From NCBI GenBank assembly GCA_000436535.1, contig FR886280.1, positions 1 to 36,482 of the forward strand: a stretch of DNA of 36,482 nucleotides. The letters run 5' to 3'. Every line of letters begins with the position of its first letter. Positions within the stretch are counted from its first letter, which is position 1. This document shows positions 17,237 to 25,231 of this stretch, one piece after another. The DNA comes from Eubacterium sp. CAG:252 (lineage in GTDB: Bacteria; Bacillota; Clostridia; Lachnospirales; Lachnospiraceae). A model generated the notes under the pieces. It was not told the origin of the DNA. It saw only the letters and a program-made list of their open reading frames with translations, and did no database searches. Position numbers and translations under genes: made by a program.

Positions 17237-18709
17237 CTACATAACATCAAACACTGGTTTTAAGGCAGGATATATCTGCCTGAATGTATTATAACGTGAA
17301 TTGTATCTGTCTGCAATCGCTTTTTGTGGTTCTATTGTCTTACATATCTTAACTATACTGTCTGCGGCTTCCTGAACACTGCTATATTCTCCGGCAGCAA
17401 CCATTGCAAGCATTGCAGCCCCCATTGAAGGACCTTCCTCTGACTTTAACAGATTGACCTTTATTCCAAGTACATTAGCCATAATACGGCACCACAACTC
17501 ACTCTTGGCACCGCCGCCGCACATCTTTGTTTCTGTTATGTTTATTCCAAGTTCTTTTGCAACCTCGAAAGAATCTCTTATTGCAAATGCAACACCCTCA
17601 AGAACAGCCTGTGTCATATCTGTCCTTGTGCTGTCCATAGTCATTCCTGTAAATGTAGCTCTTGCGAGCGGATTGTTGTGAGGTGAACGCTCACCCATAA
17701 GATATGGCAGAAAATATACATGGTTATTGCCAAGCATATCATCTGTTATACATTCCTGTGCAGCCTTATAATCGGTGTCTTTAAGAATTCCATCCATCCA
17801 CCAGCCGTTACATGAAGCTGCGCTTAACATACATCCCATAAGATGATAGTTTCCATCTGCGTGGTCAAATGAGTGAAGTGCATTGTTATTATCAACTCCA
17901 AACTCTTTGTTTGATATAAATATAGTTCCGCTTGTACCAAGTGATATGTTACACATACCATCTCCGACAGTTCCCGTTCCGACTGCCGCTGCCGCATTAT
18001 CACCTGCTCCTGCTGCAACGATAACATTTTCTGAAAGACCAAGCACCTCTGCTGCTTCTTTAGTAAGGCAGCCGACCTTTTCATAGCTTTCATAAAGTCT
18101 AGGAAGCTGTTCTCTTGATATATCACATATCTTTATCATCTCGTCTGACCAGTCACGCTTCTTAACATCAAGCAAAAGCATGCCTGAAGCATCTGATACA
18201 TCTGTACAATGTACCCCCGTAAGCCTGTATGCAAGATAATCCTTTGGAAGCATTATCCTGGCTATCTTTTTAAAGTTTTCAGGCTCATTTTCCTTAACCC
18301 ATAAAATCTTAGGTGCTGTAAAGCCTGCAAATGCTATATTAGCTGTATATTCTGTGAGCTTATCTTTTCCTATGACATTGTTAAGATAATCACATTCTTT
18401 AGTTGTTCTTCCATCATTCCACAAAATAGCCGGTCTTATGACCTTATCATTCTCATCAAGTATAACAAGACCATGCATCTGTCCTCCAAAGCTTATACCT
18501 GCCACTTTATCTGCATCGTAACCAGCTACCAGCTCCTTTATGCCCTCACATGTCTTTTCATACCAGTCATATGGGTTCTGTTCTGACCAGCCTGGCTTTG
18601 GGAAGTCTATTGGATAGCTTTTGGATACTGTATTAACTATATTGCCTGTTGGCTCCATAAGTATAAGCTTCACTGATGATGTTCCTAAGTCAACTCCTAT
18701 GTAATACAT
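17237..18709 (-). CDS. xylB: Xylulokinase
   Basis: This 490-aa FGGY-family kinase phosphorylates D-xylulose to D-xylulose-5-phosphate. FGGY features include the phosphate-binding N-terminus GVDLGTSSVKLILM, the xylulokinase-type substrate motif ISFGGQMHGLV (GQMHG at 76-80), the catalytic Asp237 in AAGAGDNAAAAVGTG, and the ATP-site region CGGGAKSELW. Length and the QMHG motif fit XylB better than glycerol or ribulokinase. The start has GGGG nine bases upstream. It is downstream of the COG2407 isomerase and separated from it by a hairpin terminator, so its expression may be lower than or partly independent of the isomerase. Transaldolase and ROK genes follow. Confidence 0.93.
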   Translation of the reverse strand: MYYIGVDLGTSSVKLILMEPTGNIVNTVSKSYPIDFPKPGWSEQNPYDWYEKTCEGIKELVAGYDADKVAGISFGGQMHGLVILDENDKVIRPAILWNDGRTTKECDYLNNVIGKDKLTEYTANIAFAGFTAPKILWVKENEPENFKKIARIMLPKDYLAYRLTGVHCTDVSDASGMLLLDVKKRDWSDEMIKICDISREQLPRLYESYEKVGCLTKEAAEVLGLSENVIVAAGAGDNAAAAVGTGTVGDGMCNISLGTSGTIFISNKEFGVDNNNALHSFDHADGNYHLMGCMLSAASCNGWWMDGILKDTDYKAAQECITDDMLGNNHVYFLPYLMGERSPHNNPLARATFTGMTMDSTRTDMTQAVLEGVAFAIRDSFEVAKELGINITETKMCGGGAKSELWCRIMANVLGIKVNLLKSEEGPSMGAAMLAMVAAGEYSSVQEAADSIVKICKTIEPQKAIADRYNSRYNTFRQIYPALKPVFDVM

Positions 18710-18747
18710 AAAACACCCCTTTTTCTTTTTTTACTATTTTTATTTAG

Positions 18748-18789
18748 AAAAAGAAGCGCAACGTACCTCTATAATACTGCGCTTCTTTT
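18748..18789 (-). terminator. Internal terminator between isomerase and xylB
   Basis: Arms 18748-18760 and 18778-18789 form a 12-bp stem (AAAAGAAGCGCA / TGCGCTTCTTTT). It is followed on the minus strand by TTTTTCT and more A/T runs. Its position 17 bases after the isomerase stop and 38 before the xylB start suggests partial termination or mRNA processing that tunes the isomerase:kinase ratio. Confidence 0.85.
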
Positions 18790-18806
18790 CCTGGCTTACA
18801 TCTGCA

Positions 18807-20291
18807 TTAAGCAAATGGATTCTCTGACTTGTAAAGCACTCCTGCTGGCTGGTTGTAAGCTATATCTTCAACGCCGATATACTTAAATACATCGAATAAA
18901 GCCTTGCCAAAGTGTCCGAATGCAACTGCACCGTGATGTGGATAATTCTTCTCAATAAGTACATGTCTGTAAAATCTTCCCATCTCATTAATAGCAAATA
19001 TACCGATTGAACCGAATGAACGTGTTCTTACTGGAAGAACCTCACCCTGTGCTATATATGCTCTTAACTGGCTGTCAGATGTACTCTGTAATCTGAAAAA
19101 TGTAATATCGCCTGGCACAATATCGCCTTCAAGTGTTCCGTTTGTAACCTCTTCTGGAAGTGAACGTGCCATAATCATCTGGTTCTTCATCTCACAGAAT
19201 GCAAGCTTGCTTGAAGCTGTGTTACCACAATGGAATCCCATAAATGTATCTTTAATTGTATAATTAAACCTGCCCTTGATATCTTCGTTATAAATATCAG
19301 AAGGTACTGTATTATTAATATCAAGAAGTGTAACTGTATCGTTACTTACAACTGTTCCTATAAACTCGCTGAGAGCACCATAAATATCAACCTCACATGA
19401 TACAGGAATTCCCATAGCTGTAAGTCTTGAATTAACATAACAAGGTACGAAACCAAACTGTGTCTGGAATGCTGGCCAACACTTTCCTGCTATGGCAACA
19501 TACTTTCTTGAGCCCTTGTGTGCCTCTATCCAGTCAAGAAGTGTAAGCTCATACTGTGCAAGCTTAGAAAGTATTTCAGGCTTCTTGTTACCTGCTCCAA
19601 GCTCCTCCTCCATGCTCTTTACTACTGAAGGAATTCTTTCATCACCCGCGTGATTGTTATAGCTTTCAAAAAGGTCAAGCTCTGAATTCTCTTCTATTTC
19701 AACACCAAGATTATATAACTGGTTAATAGGTGCATTACATGCAAGGAAATTATTAGGTCTTGGACCAAAGCTTATTATCTTAAGATTATTGAGTGCATAT
19801 ACAGCTCTTGCAACCGGAAGGAACTCATGAATCATATCTGCACACTCTTCTGCTGTTCCAACAGGATAATCCGGAATATATGCCTTAACTCCTCTTAGCT
19901 TAAGATTATAGCTTGCGTTAAGCATACCGCAGTAAGCATCACCTCTGTTGCCTACAAGTCCGCCATTAGCTGATGTTTCCTCTGCTGCTGCAACAAACAT
20001 CTTAGGTCCGTCAAAGTACTTTGCAAGCATAGTTTCTGATATTTCAGGGCCAAAGTTACCAAGATATACGCAAAGTGCATTACATCCTGCCTTCTTAATA
20101 TCTTCAAGTGCCTGCTGCATATGTATTTCGCTTTCAACTATACAGACAGGACATTCGTAAATATCAGCCTCATCATACTTATTCTTATATGCCTCAACAA
20201 GTGCCTTTCTTCTGTTTACTGATAAGCTTTCCGGGAAACAGTCCCTGCTGACAGCTACGATACCAATCTTAATTTCTGGTTTGTTGTTCAT
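18807..20291 (-). CDS. L-fucose/L-arabinose isomerase family protein (COG2407)
   Basis: This 494-aa protein belongs to the FucI/AraA-fold aldose-ketose isomerases. The N-terminal Rossmann-like half starts KIGIVAVSRDCFPESL. The metal-site region is visible as SCEVDIYGAL (Glu300, Asp302), followed by LLDINN and a C-terminal PHHGAVAFGH segment with histidines. GGAGG eight bases upstream fixes the start at 20291; the ATG at 20306 overlaps that SD. Family members isomerise L-fucose, D-arabinose or L-arabinose. Here it immediately precedes xylulokinase, and no ribulokinase or xylA is present, so a product that XylB can use (xylulose) is the simplest inference. The true substrate is uncertain. Confidence 0.85.
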   Translation of the reverse strand: MNNKPEIKIGIVAVSRDCFPESLSVNRRKALVEAYKNKYDEADIYECPVCIVESEIHMQQALEDIKKAGCNALCVYLGNFGPEISETMLAKYFDGPKMFVAAAEETSANGGLVGNRGDAYCGMLNASYNLKLRGVKAYIPDYPVGTAEECADMIHEFLPVARAVYALNNLKIISFGPRPNNFLACNAPINQLYNLGVEIEENSELDLFESYNNHAGDERIPSVVKSMEEELGAGNKKPEILSKLAQYELTLLDWIEAHKGSRKYVAIAGKCWPAFQTQFGFVPCYVNSRLTAMGIPVSCEVDIYGALSEFIGTVVSNDTVTLLDINNTVPSDIYNEDIKGRFNYTIKDTFMGFHCGNTASSKLAFCEMKNQMIMARSLPEEVTNGTLEGDIVPGDITFFRLQSTSDSQLRAYIAQGEVLPVRTRSFGSIGIFAINEMGRFYRHVLIEKNYPHHGAVAFGHFGKALFDVFKYIGVEDIAYNQPAGVLYKSENPFA

Positions 20292-20406
20292 TGTAAAATC
20301 CTCCATTCTGCCTATACCATGACTACACCCCTGCTACCACTCTCATTTTTATTCCTGATGTGTGCAATCACCGCATAACTTAATTAAATGCAATAACTTC
20401 TGATAA

Positions 20407-20457
20407 AACCTGAATATGGAAAATGCGTACCTGTTACTGCATTTTCCATATCTGGTT
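20407..20457 (-). terminator. Strong hairpin between phosphoketolase and the isomerase
   Basis: Perfect 13-bp arms 20414-20426 and 20439-20451 (ATATGGAAAATGC / GCATTTTCCATAT) are extended by outer AACC/GGTT. On the minus strand TTTTATC follows. It ends the phosphoketolase transcript about 145 bases after its stop, so the isomerase-xylB-tal-ROK cluster should have its own promoter in 20292-20406. The AT-rich 20458-20599 contains no gene. Confidence 0.88.
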
Positions 20458-20599
20458 ATAGTAACCTTGTACTTTTGATAAATACATTGCAAAAAGTTAC
20501 TTATATAATATTATTTTTATCTGTATTTTGCAATATGTATAGTGATTTTTATTTAATATTTTTAATAAAACCAAACTCTTTACATATCAATTATACATT

Positions 20600-22987
20600 T
20601 TATCTGCTTTCTGGTGTATGCCACTTCCACTCCTGTACTTCTGGTAAGTCCATACCATACTCGCTTATATACTGCTTATGTGCAACTAAAGTATCTCGCA
20701 TCTTCTGGAGAAGATATGAGCCCTTGTTGCCAAGCTGTGGAAGTGCATTGATAACAGCCTGTACAAGATGATAACGGTCAATTTCGTTCTGTACTCTCAT
20801 ATCGAAAGGAGTTGTGATTGTACCCTCTTCCTGATAACCGAATACATGAAGATTTCTGTTATGTCTGTAGTATGTAAGCTCATGTATAAGTGTTGGATAG
20901 CCATGGAATGCAAATATAATTGGCTTATCCTTTGTAAATAAAGCATCATAATCTGTGTCTGAAAGACCGTGTGGATGCTGTGTATTAGACTGAAGCTTGA
21001 ATAAATCGACTACATTTATAAATCTAATCTTTAATTCAGGCATATTATCTCTTAATATAGTTACGGCTGCAAGTGCCTCAAGTGTAGGTGTTTCGCCACA
21101 TCCTGCTATTACTACATCTGGTTCTTCACCCTGGTCATTGCTTGCCCATTCCCAGATACCAACGCCCTGTGTACAGTGCTTAACAGCCTGTTCCATAGTA
21201 AGCCACTGTGGTCTTGGGTGCTTAGATGTAACAAGCACATTGACATAATCACGGCTTCTTATGCAGTGGTCAAAGCATGAAAGTAAGCAGTTAGTATCTG
21301 GTGGAAGATACATTCTTACTACATCTGCCTTCTTATTAGCTATATGGTCAAGGAAGCCCGGATCCTGATGTGTAAATCCGTTGTGGTCCTGCTGCCATAC
21401 ATTTGATGAAAGAATAAGGTTAAGTGAGGCAATAGACTGTCTCCATGGAAGCTGTGAACATACCTTTAACCACTTTGCATGCTGTGCTGCCATTGAGTCT
21501 ACTATTCTTATAAATGCTTCATAACTTGCAAAGAAGCCATGACGACCTGTAAGAAGATATCCTTCTAACCAGCCCTCGCACATATGCTCAGAAAGCATTG
21601 AATCCATTACACGTCCATCTTTGGCAAGGAATTCATCGTTATCCTTAAGGGCATTGTTCCAGTCTCTATTAGTTTCCTCAAATACTTTTCCTAATCTGTT
21701 AGACATTGTTTCATCTGGTCCAAAGATACGGAAGTTCTTTGTCTCCTCATTTAACTTGAATATATCTCTTACGAAGCCTCCAAGTTCAATCATATCCTGA
21801 CCTTCCTTAGCTCCTGGGAAAGGTACGTCAACGCCGTAATCCTTAAAGTCTGGAAGTCTTAAATCTCTTAAAAGCTTACCACCATTAGCATGTGGATTAG
21901 CACTTATTCTGTGGTCGCCCTCTGGTGCAAGTGCTCTTAACTCTGGAATTAATCTGCCATTCTCATCAAATAATTCCTCAGGCTTATAGCTTTCAAGCCA
22001 CTCGTTAAGCTGCTGTAAATGTTCTGGCTTATCCATCATAATAGGTACCTGATGTGCCCTGAATGTACCTTCGATTTCCTTGCCGTCAACAACCTTAGGT
22101 CCTGTCCAGCCCTTAGGAGTTCTAAGAACAATCATAGGCCAGAATGGGCGCTCTGTCTTACCTTCTTCTCTTGCTTCTCTCTGTATTTCCTTAATCTCCT
22201 CAATGACAGTATCAACTGTTTCTGCCATCTTTCTATGCATAGTCATAGGGTCGTCACCCTCAACAAAGTAAGGCTTCCAGCCACAGCCATGGAAGAAGCT
22301 TTCTATCTCATCATGTGATATACGTGAGAATACTGTAGGGTTGCTTATCTTATATCCGTTAAGATGTAATATTGGAAGTACTGCACCATCTGTAACAGGA
22401 TTAAGGAACTTATTAGAATGCCATGCTGTTGCAAGTGGGCCTGTTTCTGCTTCACCATCACCAACGATACATGTAGTAATAAGGTCCGGATTATCGAATA
22501 CAGAACCAAATGCATGTGCTATTGAATATCCAAGCTCACCACCTTCATTGATTGAGCCCGGTGTTTCTGGTGCAACGTGGCTTGATATTCCTCCCGGGAA
22601 TGAGAACTGCTTGCAAAGCTTCTTAAGTCCTGTCATATCCTGACTTACATTAGGATATACTTCGCTGTATGTTCCTTCAAGGTATGAGTTGGCAACAAAG
22701 AAATTACCTCCATGTCCCGGACCAGATATAAGTACCATATCGAGGTCATACTTCTTTATAGCCCTGTTCATATGACAGTATACAAAGTTCTGTCCCGGAA
22801 CAGTTCCCCAGTGACCTACTATTTTCTTCTTGATATGTTCTGGCTTTAAAGGCTCTCTTAAAAGTGGATTGTCCAAAAGATATAACTGGGCTGCTGCCAG
22901 ATAGTTAGCTGCACGCCAGTACGCATTCATCTTTTCAAGATATTCATCTGTGATTGGCATCTTTTCAACACACATTTCCTTATTCAT
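20600..22987 (-). CDS. xfp: Xylulose-5-phosphate/fructose-6-phosphate phosphoketolase
   Basis: This 795-aa thiamine-diphosphate enzyme cleaves xylulose-5-P (and often fructose-6-P) with phosphate to acetyl-phosphate plus glyceraldehyde-3-P (or erythrose-4-P). Family hallmarks are GHWGTVPGQNFVYCHMNRAI at 58-77, the GPGHGG loop at 89-94, the TPP/Mg motif VGDGEAETGP at 175-184, and later blocks such as QDHNGFTHQDPGF and HPHGLSDTDYDALF. Length is normal. The SD GGAGG is 12 bases from the ATG, slightly long. It has its own promoter (23097-23124) and terminator. Located beside xylB and transaldolase, it supplies acetyl-P/ATP from pentoses instead of the transketolase route. Xylulose-5-P-only versus dual specificity cannot be read by eye. 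Confidence 0.97.
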   Translation of the reverse strand: MNKEMCVEKMPITDEYLEKMNAYWRAANYLAAAQLYLLDNPLLREPLKPEHIKKKIVGHWGTVPGQNFVYCHMNRAIKKYDLDMVLISGPGHGGNFFVANSYLEGTYSEVYPNVSQDMTGLKKLCKQFSFPGGISSHVAPETPGSINEGGELGYSIAHAFGSVFDNPDLITTCIVGDGEAETGPLATAWHSNKFLNPVTDGAVLPILHLNGYKISNPTVFSRISHDEIESFFHGCGWKPYFVEGDDPMTMHRKMAETVDTVIEEIKEIQREAREEGKTERPFWPMIVLRTPKGWTGPKVVDGKEIEGTFRAHQVPIMMDKPEHLQQLNEWLESYKPEELFDENGRLIPELRALAPEGDHRISANPHANGGKLLRDLRLPDFKDYGVDVPFPGAKEGQDMIELGGFVRDIFKLNEETKNFRIFGPDETMSNRLGKVFEETNRDWNNALKDNDEFLAKDGRVMDSMLSEHMCEGWLEGYLLTGRHGFFASYEAFIRIVDSMAAQHAKWLKVCSQLPWRQSIASLNLILSSNVWQQDHNGFTHQDPGFLDHIANKKADVVRMYLPPDTNCLLSCFDHCIRSRDYVNVLVTSKHPRPQWLTMEQAVKHCTQGVGIWEWASNDQGEEPDVVIAGCGETPTLEALAAVTILRDNMPELKIRFINVVDLFKLQSNTQHPHGLSDTDYDALFTKDKPIIFAFHGYPTLIHELTYYRHNRNLHVFGYQEEGTITTPFDMRVQNEIDRYHLVQAVINALPQLGNKGSYLLQKMRDTLVAHKQYISEYGMDLPEVQEWKWHTPESR

Positions 22988-23096
22988 CTTAACTTAGTAC
23001 CTCCATTCTGCGCATTATAACGCATACTATGACTTGTTTTATTCTTCATATCATTTCGTAATGGCTTTTATAAATGTACTTTCTAAAAGCAGTTTT

Positions 23097-23124
23097 ATAT
23101 TATCACATTATATATAAATGTCAA
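23097..23124 (-). promoter_or_regulatory. Promoter of the phosphoketolase gene
   Basis: On the minus strand a perfect -35 TTGACA (23119-23124) is followed after 16 bases by TAATAT (23097-23102). It is ~110 bases upstream of the phosphoketolase start. Confidence 0.65.
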
Positions 23125-23261
23125 TACACCAATTGCAAAAATACAATTAAAATACAATCCAATTCATCCTGTTATTGAAAGTATTTTGCCTGTAAATTCT
23201 TTTTATATAAATACTGTTTACTATAACTTTTTAAAAACAAGAAAAAATTTAAAAATAATAC

Positions 23262-23290
23262 TTTACAAATATAATTTATAGTGTTATAGT
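23262..23290 (+). promoter_or_regulatory. Plus-strand promoter of the pilus-locus leader / candidate ncRNA
   Basis: TTTACA (23262-23267) and TATAGT (23285-23290) are separated by exactly 17 bases. Transcription would start near 23297 and is divergent from the phosphoketolase promoter. Confidence 0.6.
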
Positions 23291-23296
23291 AGCAAT

Positions 23297-23475
23297 ATGA
23301 AAAGCGCTTATCAATAATCCAATATAGAAAGCATTGGTATATACATAATTGTCATGTCAGTATATTATATAAGATATAGATATCGGGTACATCATTAGTG
23401 CTAATATACCCTTACTACATAACTGCATTAATTATCCTGTCATATGCTTTTATCTGCTTTAGCGGATATGTTTTT
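23297..23475 (+). ncRNA. Candidate ~180-nt structured RNA or leader segment
   Basis: This segment is bounded by a good promoter and a terminator-like hairpin and has no coding frame with an SD. It contains pairings such as CCAAT/ATTGG near 23320 and GGGTA (23385-23389) with TACCC (23407-23411), the latter enclosing ATTAG/CTAAT. I do not recognise a known riboswitch core. It may be an independent small RNA or the first part of a regulated leader of the downstream pilus operon. Confidence 0.4.
23451..23475 (+). terminator. Terminator-like hairpin in the leader
   Basis: TATCTGC (23451-23457) pairs with GCGGATA (23462-23468; one G-U) around a TTTA loop and is followed by TGTTTTTATT. It would end a short transcript started at ~23297 unless readthrough occurs. 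Confidence 0.55.
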
Positions 23476-23569
23476 ATTGGATTTCTATTTAATCAACTAA
23501 GATATAGTTAAGAATTCCCAGCATGTTAAGTCAATTATTAATACAGGTAACATTTATTGTATGTGTTAT

Positions 23570-23866
23570 TTTATTTTGTGTTACTTTGATTTTATTTAGT
23601 TATCACAGACAGCTAAACTTACTTTTTTTCATTCAATGTTTATGAGGATTTAGTTATAATTAGTTGTAGATTGATATGGTTTGTAGTCAATTTAACATTG
23701 TATTTTACACATTCTTTTTGTGTCTGTGTTGACTTGTTTTATACCTAATTATCACTTACAGCTAATTCACTTATCTTCATTCTATATTTATGAAGATGTA
23801 GCTGTAATTAGTTGTAGATTACAATGGTGTGCAGATAAAATCACATTATCTTTGTAATGCTATTTT
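23570..23866 (+). repeat. Two tandem imperfect ~148-bp repeats with internal hairpin
   Basis: Copies are about 23570-23717 and 23718-23866; the segment TAATTAGTTGTAGATT recurs at 23657 and 23805. Copy 2 folds into a long hairpin: TTACAGCTA (23756-23764) with TAGCTGTAA (23799-23807), and ATCTTCAT (23773-23780) with ATGAAGAT (23790-23797). Copy 1 retains a weaker version (AGCTAAA with TTTAGTT). No reading frame is shared, so the unit appears to be structural or a binding-site array rather than coding. Confidence 0.75.
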
Positions 23867-23879
23867 TAACTATAATCTT

Positions 23880-23899
23880 TAACCTGTCAGGTTATTTTT
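23880..23899 (+). terminator. Attenuator-like hairpin just before the pilus locus
   Basis: TAACCT (23880-23885) and AGGTTA (23889-23894) form a 6-bp stem with a GTC loop followed by TTTTT. It lies between the tandem repeat and the SD of the first small gene (AGGAGG at 23931), in the position of a leader attenuator. Weak on its own. Confidence 0.45.
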
Positions 23900-23944
23900 C
23901 CCTTAACTTTATTTCAATATTATATTTATCAGGAGGATTTTCTT

Positions 23945-24115
23945 ATGCATGACATAATAGAACATTACGGAAAAGTTATCATAGCCCTTGCGGGTGTACT
24001 TGCAGCACTTTTACTCACTGCTGCCGTTGTCACAACCATTTCAACTAAAACAAAGTCAGCCGTTAACGGCATTGAATACGAATCACAGATTCGCAACGCA
24101 TTTAACACACCTTAA
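23945..24115 (+). CDS. 56-aa single-TM small protein, first gene of the Tad-like locus
   Basis: A strong SD (AGGAGG) stands eight bases before the ATG. The product is a short N-terminal acidic/aromatic segment (MHDIIEHYGK), one long hydrophobic helix (about residues 11-34, small-residue rich, ending in VVTTI), and a hydrophilic tail (KTKSAVNGIEYESQIRNAF). Size and position before the ATPase fit a minor pilin or pilus-assembly peptide. It lacks a canonical prepilin G/xxxxE cleavage site, and the helix starts almost at the N-terminus like mature pilins. Its start resembles the 46-aa protein at 27042 (II-K/E-E/H-YG). I do not recognise a named family. The following 80-base gap lacks a terminator, so it is probably co-transcribed with the ATPase gene. 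Confidence 0.75.
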   Translation: MHDIIEHYGKVIIALAGVLAALLLTAAVVTTISTKTKSAVNGIEYESQIRNAFNTP

Positions 24116-24196
24116 TTATCGTGTTTCTTAGAAAAAGCATTTAAAAGCAGCAAACTAACTATTACAAAGATGTGCTAAGCACAGGTAAAGGAGTAT

Positions 24197-25231
24197 ATGA
24201 ACAGCGCAGATTTAAAAGAACTTATAGACAAAAATAAAGAAGAGCTATTCAGTGAAATATCCGATGAGATAGATAATGAAAAAGTCACTGATATAGAATG
24301 GGACGGATATAATCTATGGATAACTGAGCTTGGTATTGGAAGCTACATATCCGGCAAGGAACTAAGTGATAAATATGTTGAAAATATATCCATTAAATTA
24401 GCCAATATTATGGGCGTACAGTTTAACAGGAGCCGCCCCATCCTTGAAGCCAATACAGAAAACTTAAGAATATCAATATGGCACGAATCAAGATGTCAGA
24501 AGAAAAGTATGGCTATCAGGAAAATACCGGAATACTTAAGATTTGACCACAATATGCTTGTCAAGTCAGACTATGCTCCAGAAAGTATTATCAATCTTCT
24601 TGAAAACAGTGTCTTAGCACATCTTAGTGTAGTTGTCGGTGGACAGCCCCACGCTGGCAAAACCGAACTTATCAAGTATCTTTCAACCAAAATTCCACAC
24701 AATGAAAAAGCTGGCGTATATGAGGATAATCAGGAAATCCACTATCGCAAAATAAATCCAAATAAAAAATGCGTGGAATTCTTTGTTGATGATAAAGTAA
24801 CCTATCCGGATATAATAAAAGCCGGACTACGCCATAATATCGACTGGATTCTTTTATCAGAATCACGCGGTCCTGAGGTTGCGCATCTTCTGAACAGTCT
24901 GTCAACAGGCTCTTACTGTATGACTACTATGCATCTTGATGATGTGAGGGATATGCCTGACCGTATGTATAATATGCTTGGAAGCAGCAACATCAATGAA
25001 AGATTTATCAACAGCATCTACAAGTACATCGACCTTGTTGTTCTTATCGAATGTGATAAATACGAAAAACGATGTATCAAACAGGTCGGCTTTCTTTCAC
25101 GCGAAAATGGACATAATATGTGCAGCGTTATCTATGAAGATGGCGCTTTCACCGATGAAAAAATACCAGCCGTTATTATGGATAAGTTTCTTAAAAAGGG
25201 GATTAAAAACATTTATGAAAAAGCTGATTAA
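24197..25231 (+). CDS. CpaF/TadA-like secretion/pilus ATPase
   Basis: This 344-aa member of the VirB11/PilB/CpaF family of hexameric secretion NTPases would power pilus assembly at the membrane. Residues ~30-120 form the variable N-terminal domain. The Walker A is GGQPHAGKT (148-156). The Asp-box/Walker B region is DWILLSESRGPE at ~216-227, and the His-box-like segment is TTMHLDD (243-249). It is compact, lacking the long N-terminal extension of many CpaF proteins. SD AAAGGAG lies just upstream. The next gene overlaps its 3' end by 17 bases and encodes the membrane platform, which strongly supports a Tad/type IV pilus-like machine. The Walker B Asp is replaced by Ser-Glu (SES), so nucleotide use deserves checking. 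Confidence 0.88.
   Translation: MNSADLKELIDKNKEELFSEISDEIDNEKVTDIEWDGYNLWITELGIGSYISGKELSDKYVENISIKLANIMGVQFNRSRPILEANTENLRISIWHESRCQKKSMAIRKIPEYLRFDHNMLVKSDYAPESIINLLENSVLAHLSVVVGGQPHAGKTELIKYLSTKIPHNEKAGVYEDNQEIHYRKINPNKKCVEFFVDDKVTYPDIIKAGLRHNIDWILLSESRGPEVAHLLNSLSTGSYCMTTMHLDDVRDMPDRMYNMLGSSNINERFINSIYKYIDLVVLIECDKYEKRCIKQVGFLSRENGHNMCSVIYEDGAFTDEKIPAVIMDKFLKKGIKNIYEKAD

Noticed and set aside
23297..23944. c-di-GMP riboswitch controlling the pilus-like locus
   Set aside because: Looked for conserved GEMM-I/II cores and did not find them; the leader structure is different.
24978..25214. In-frame 79-codon extension upstream of the platform gene
   Set aside because: Lies inside the ATPase gene in another frame and encodes low-complexity Ser/Thr-rich sequence; the ATG at 25215 gives a normal membrane-protein start.
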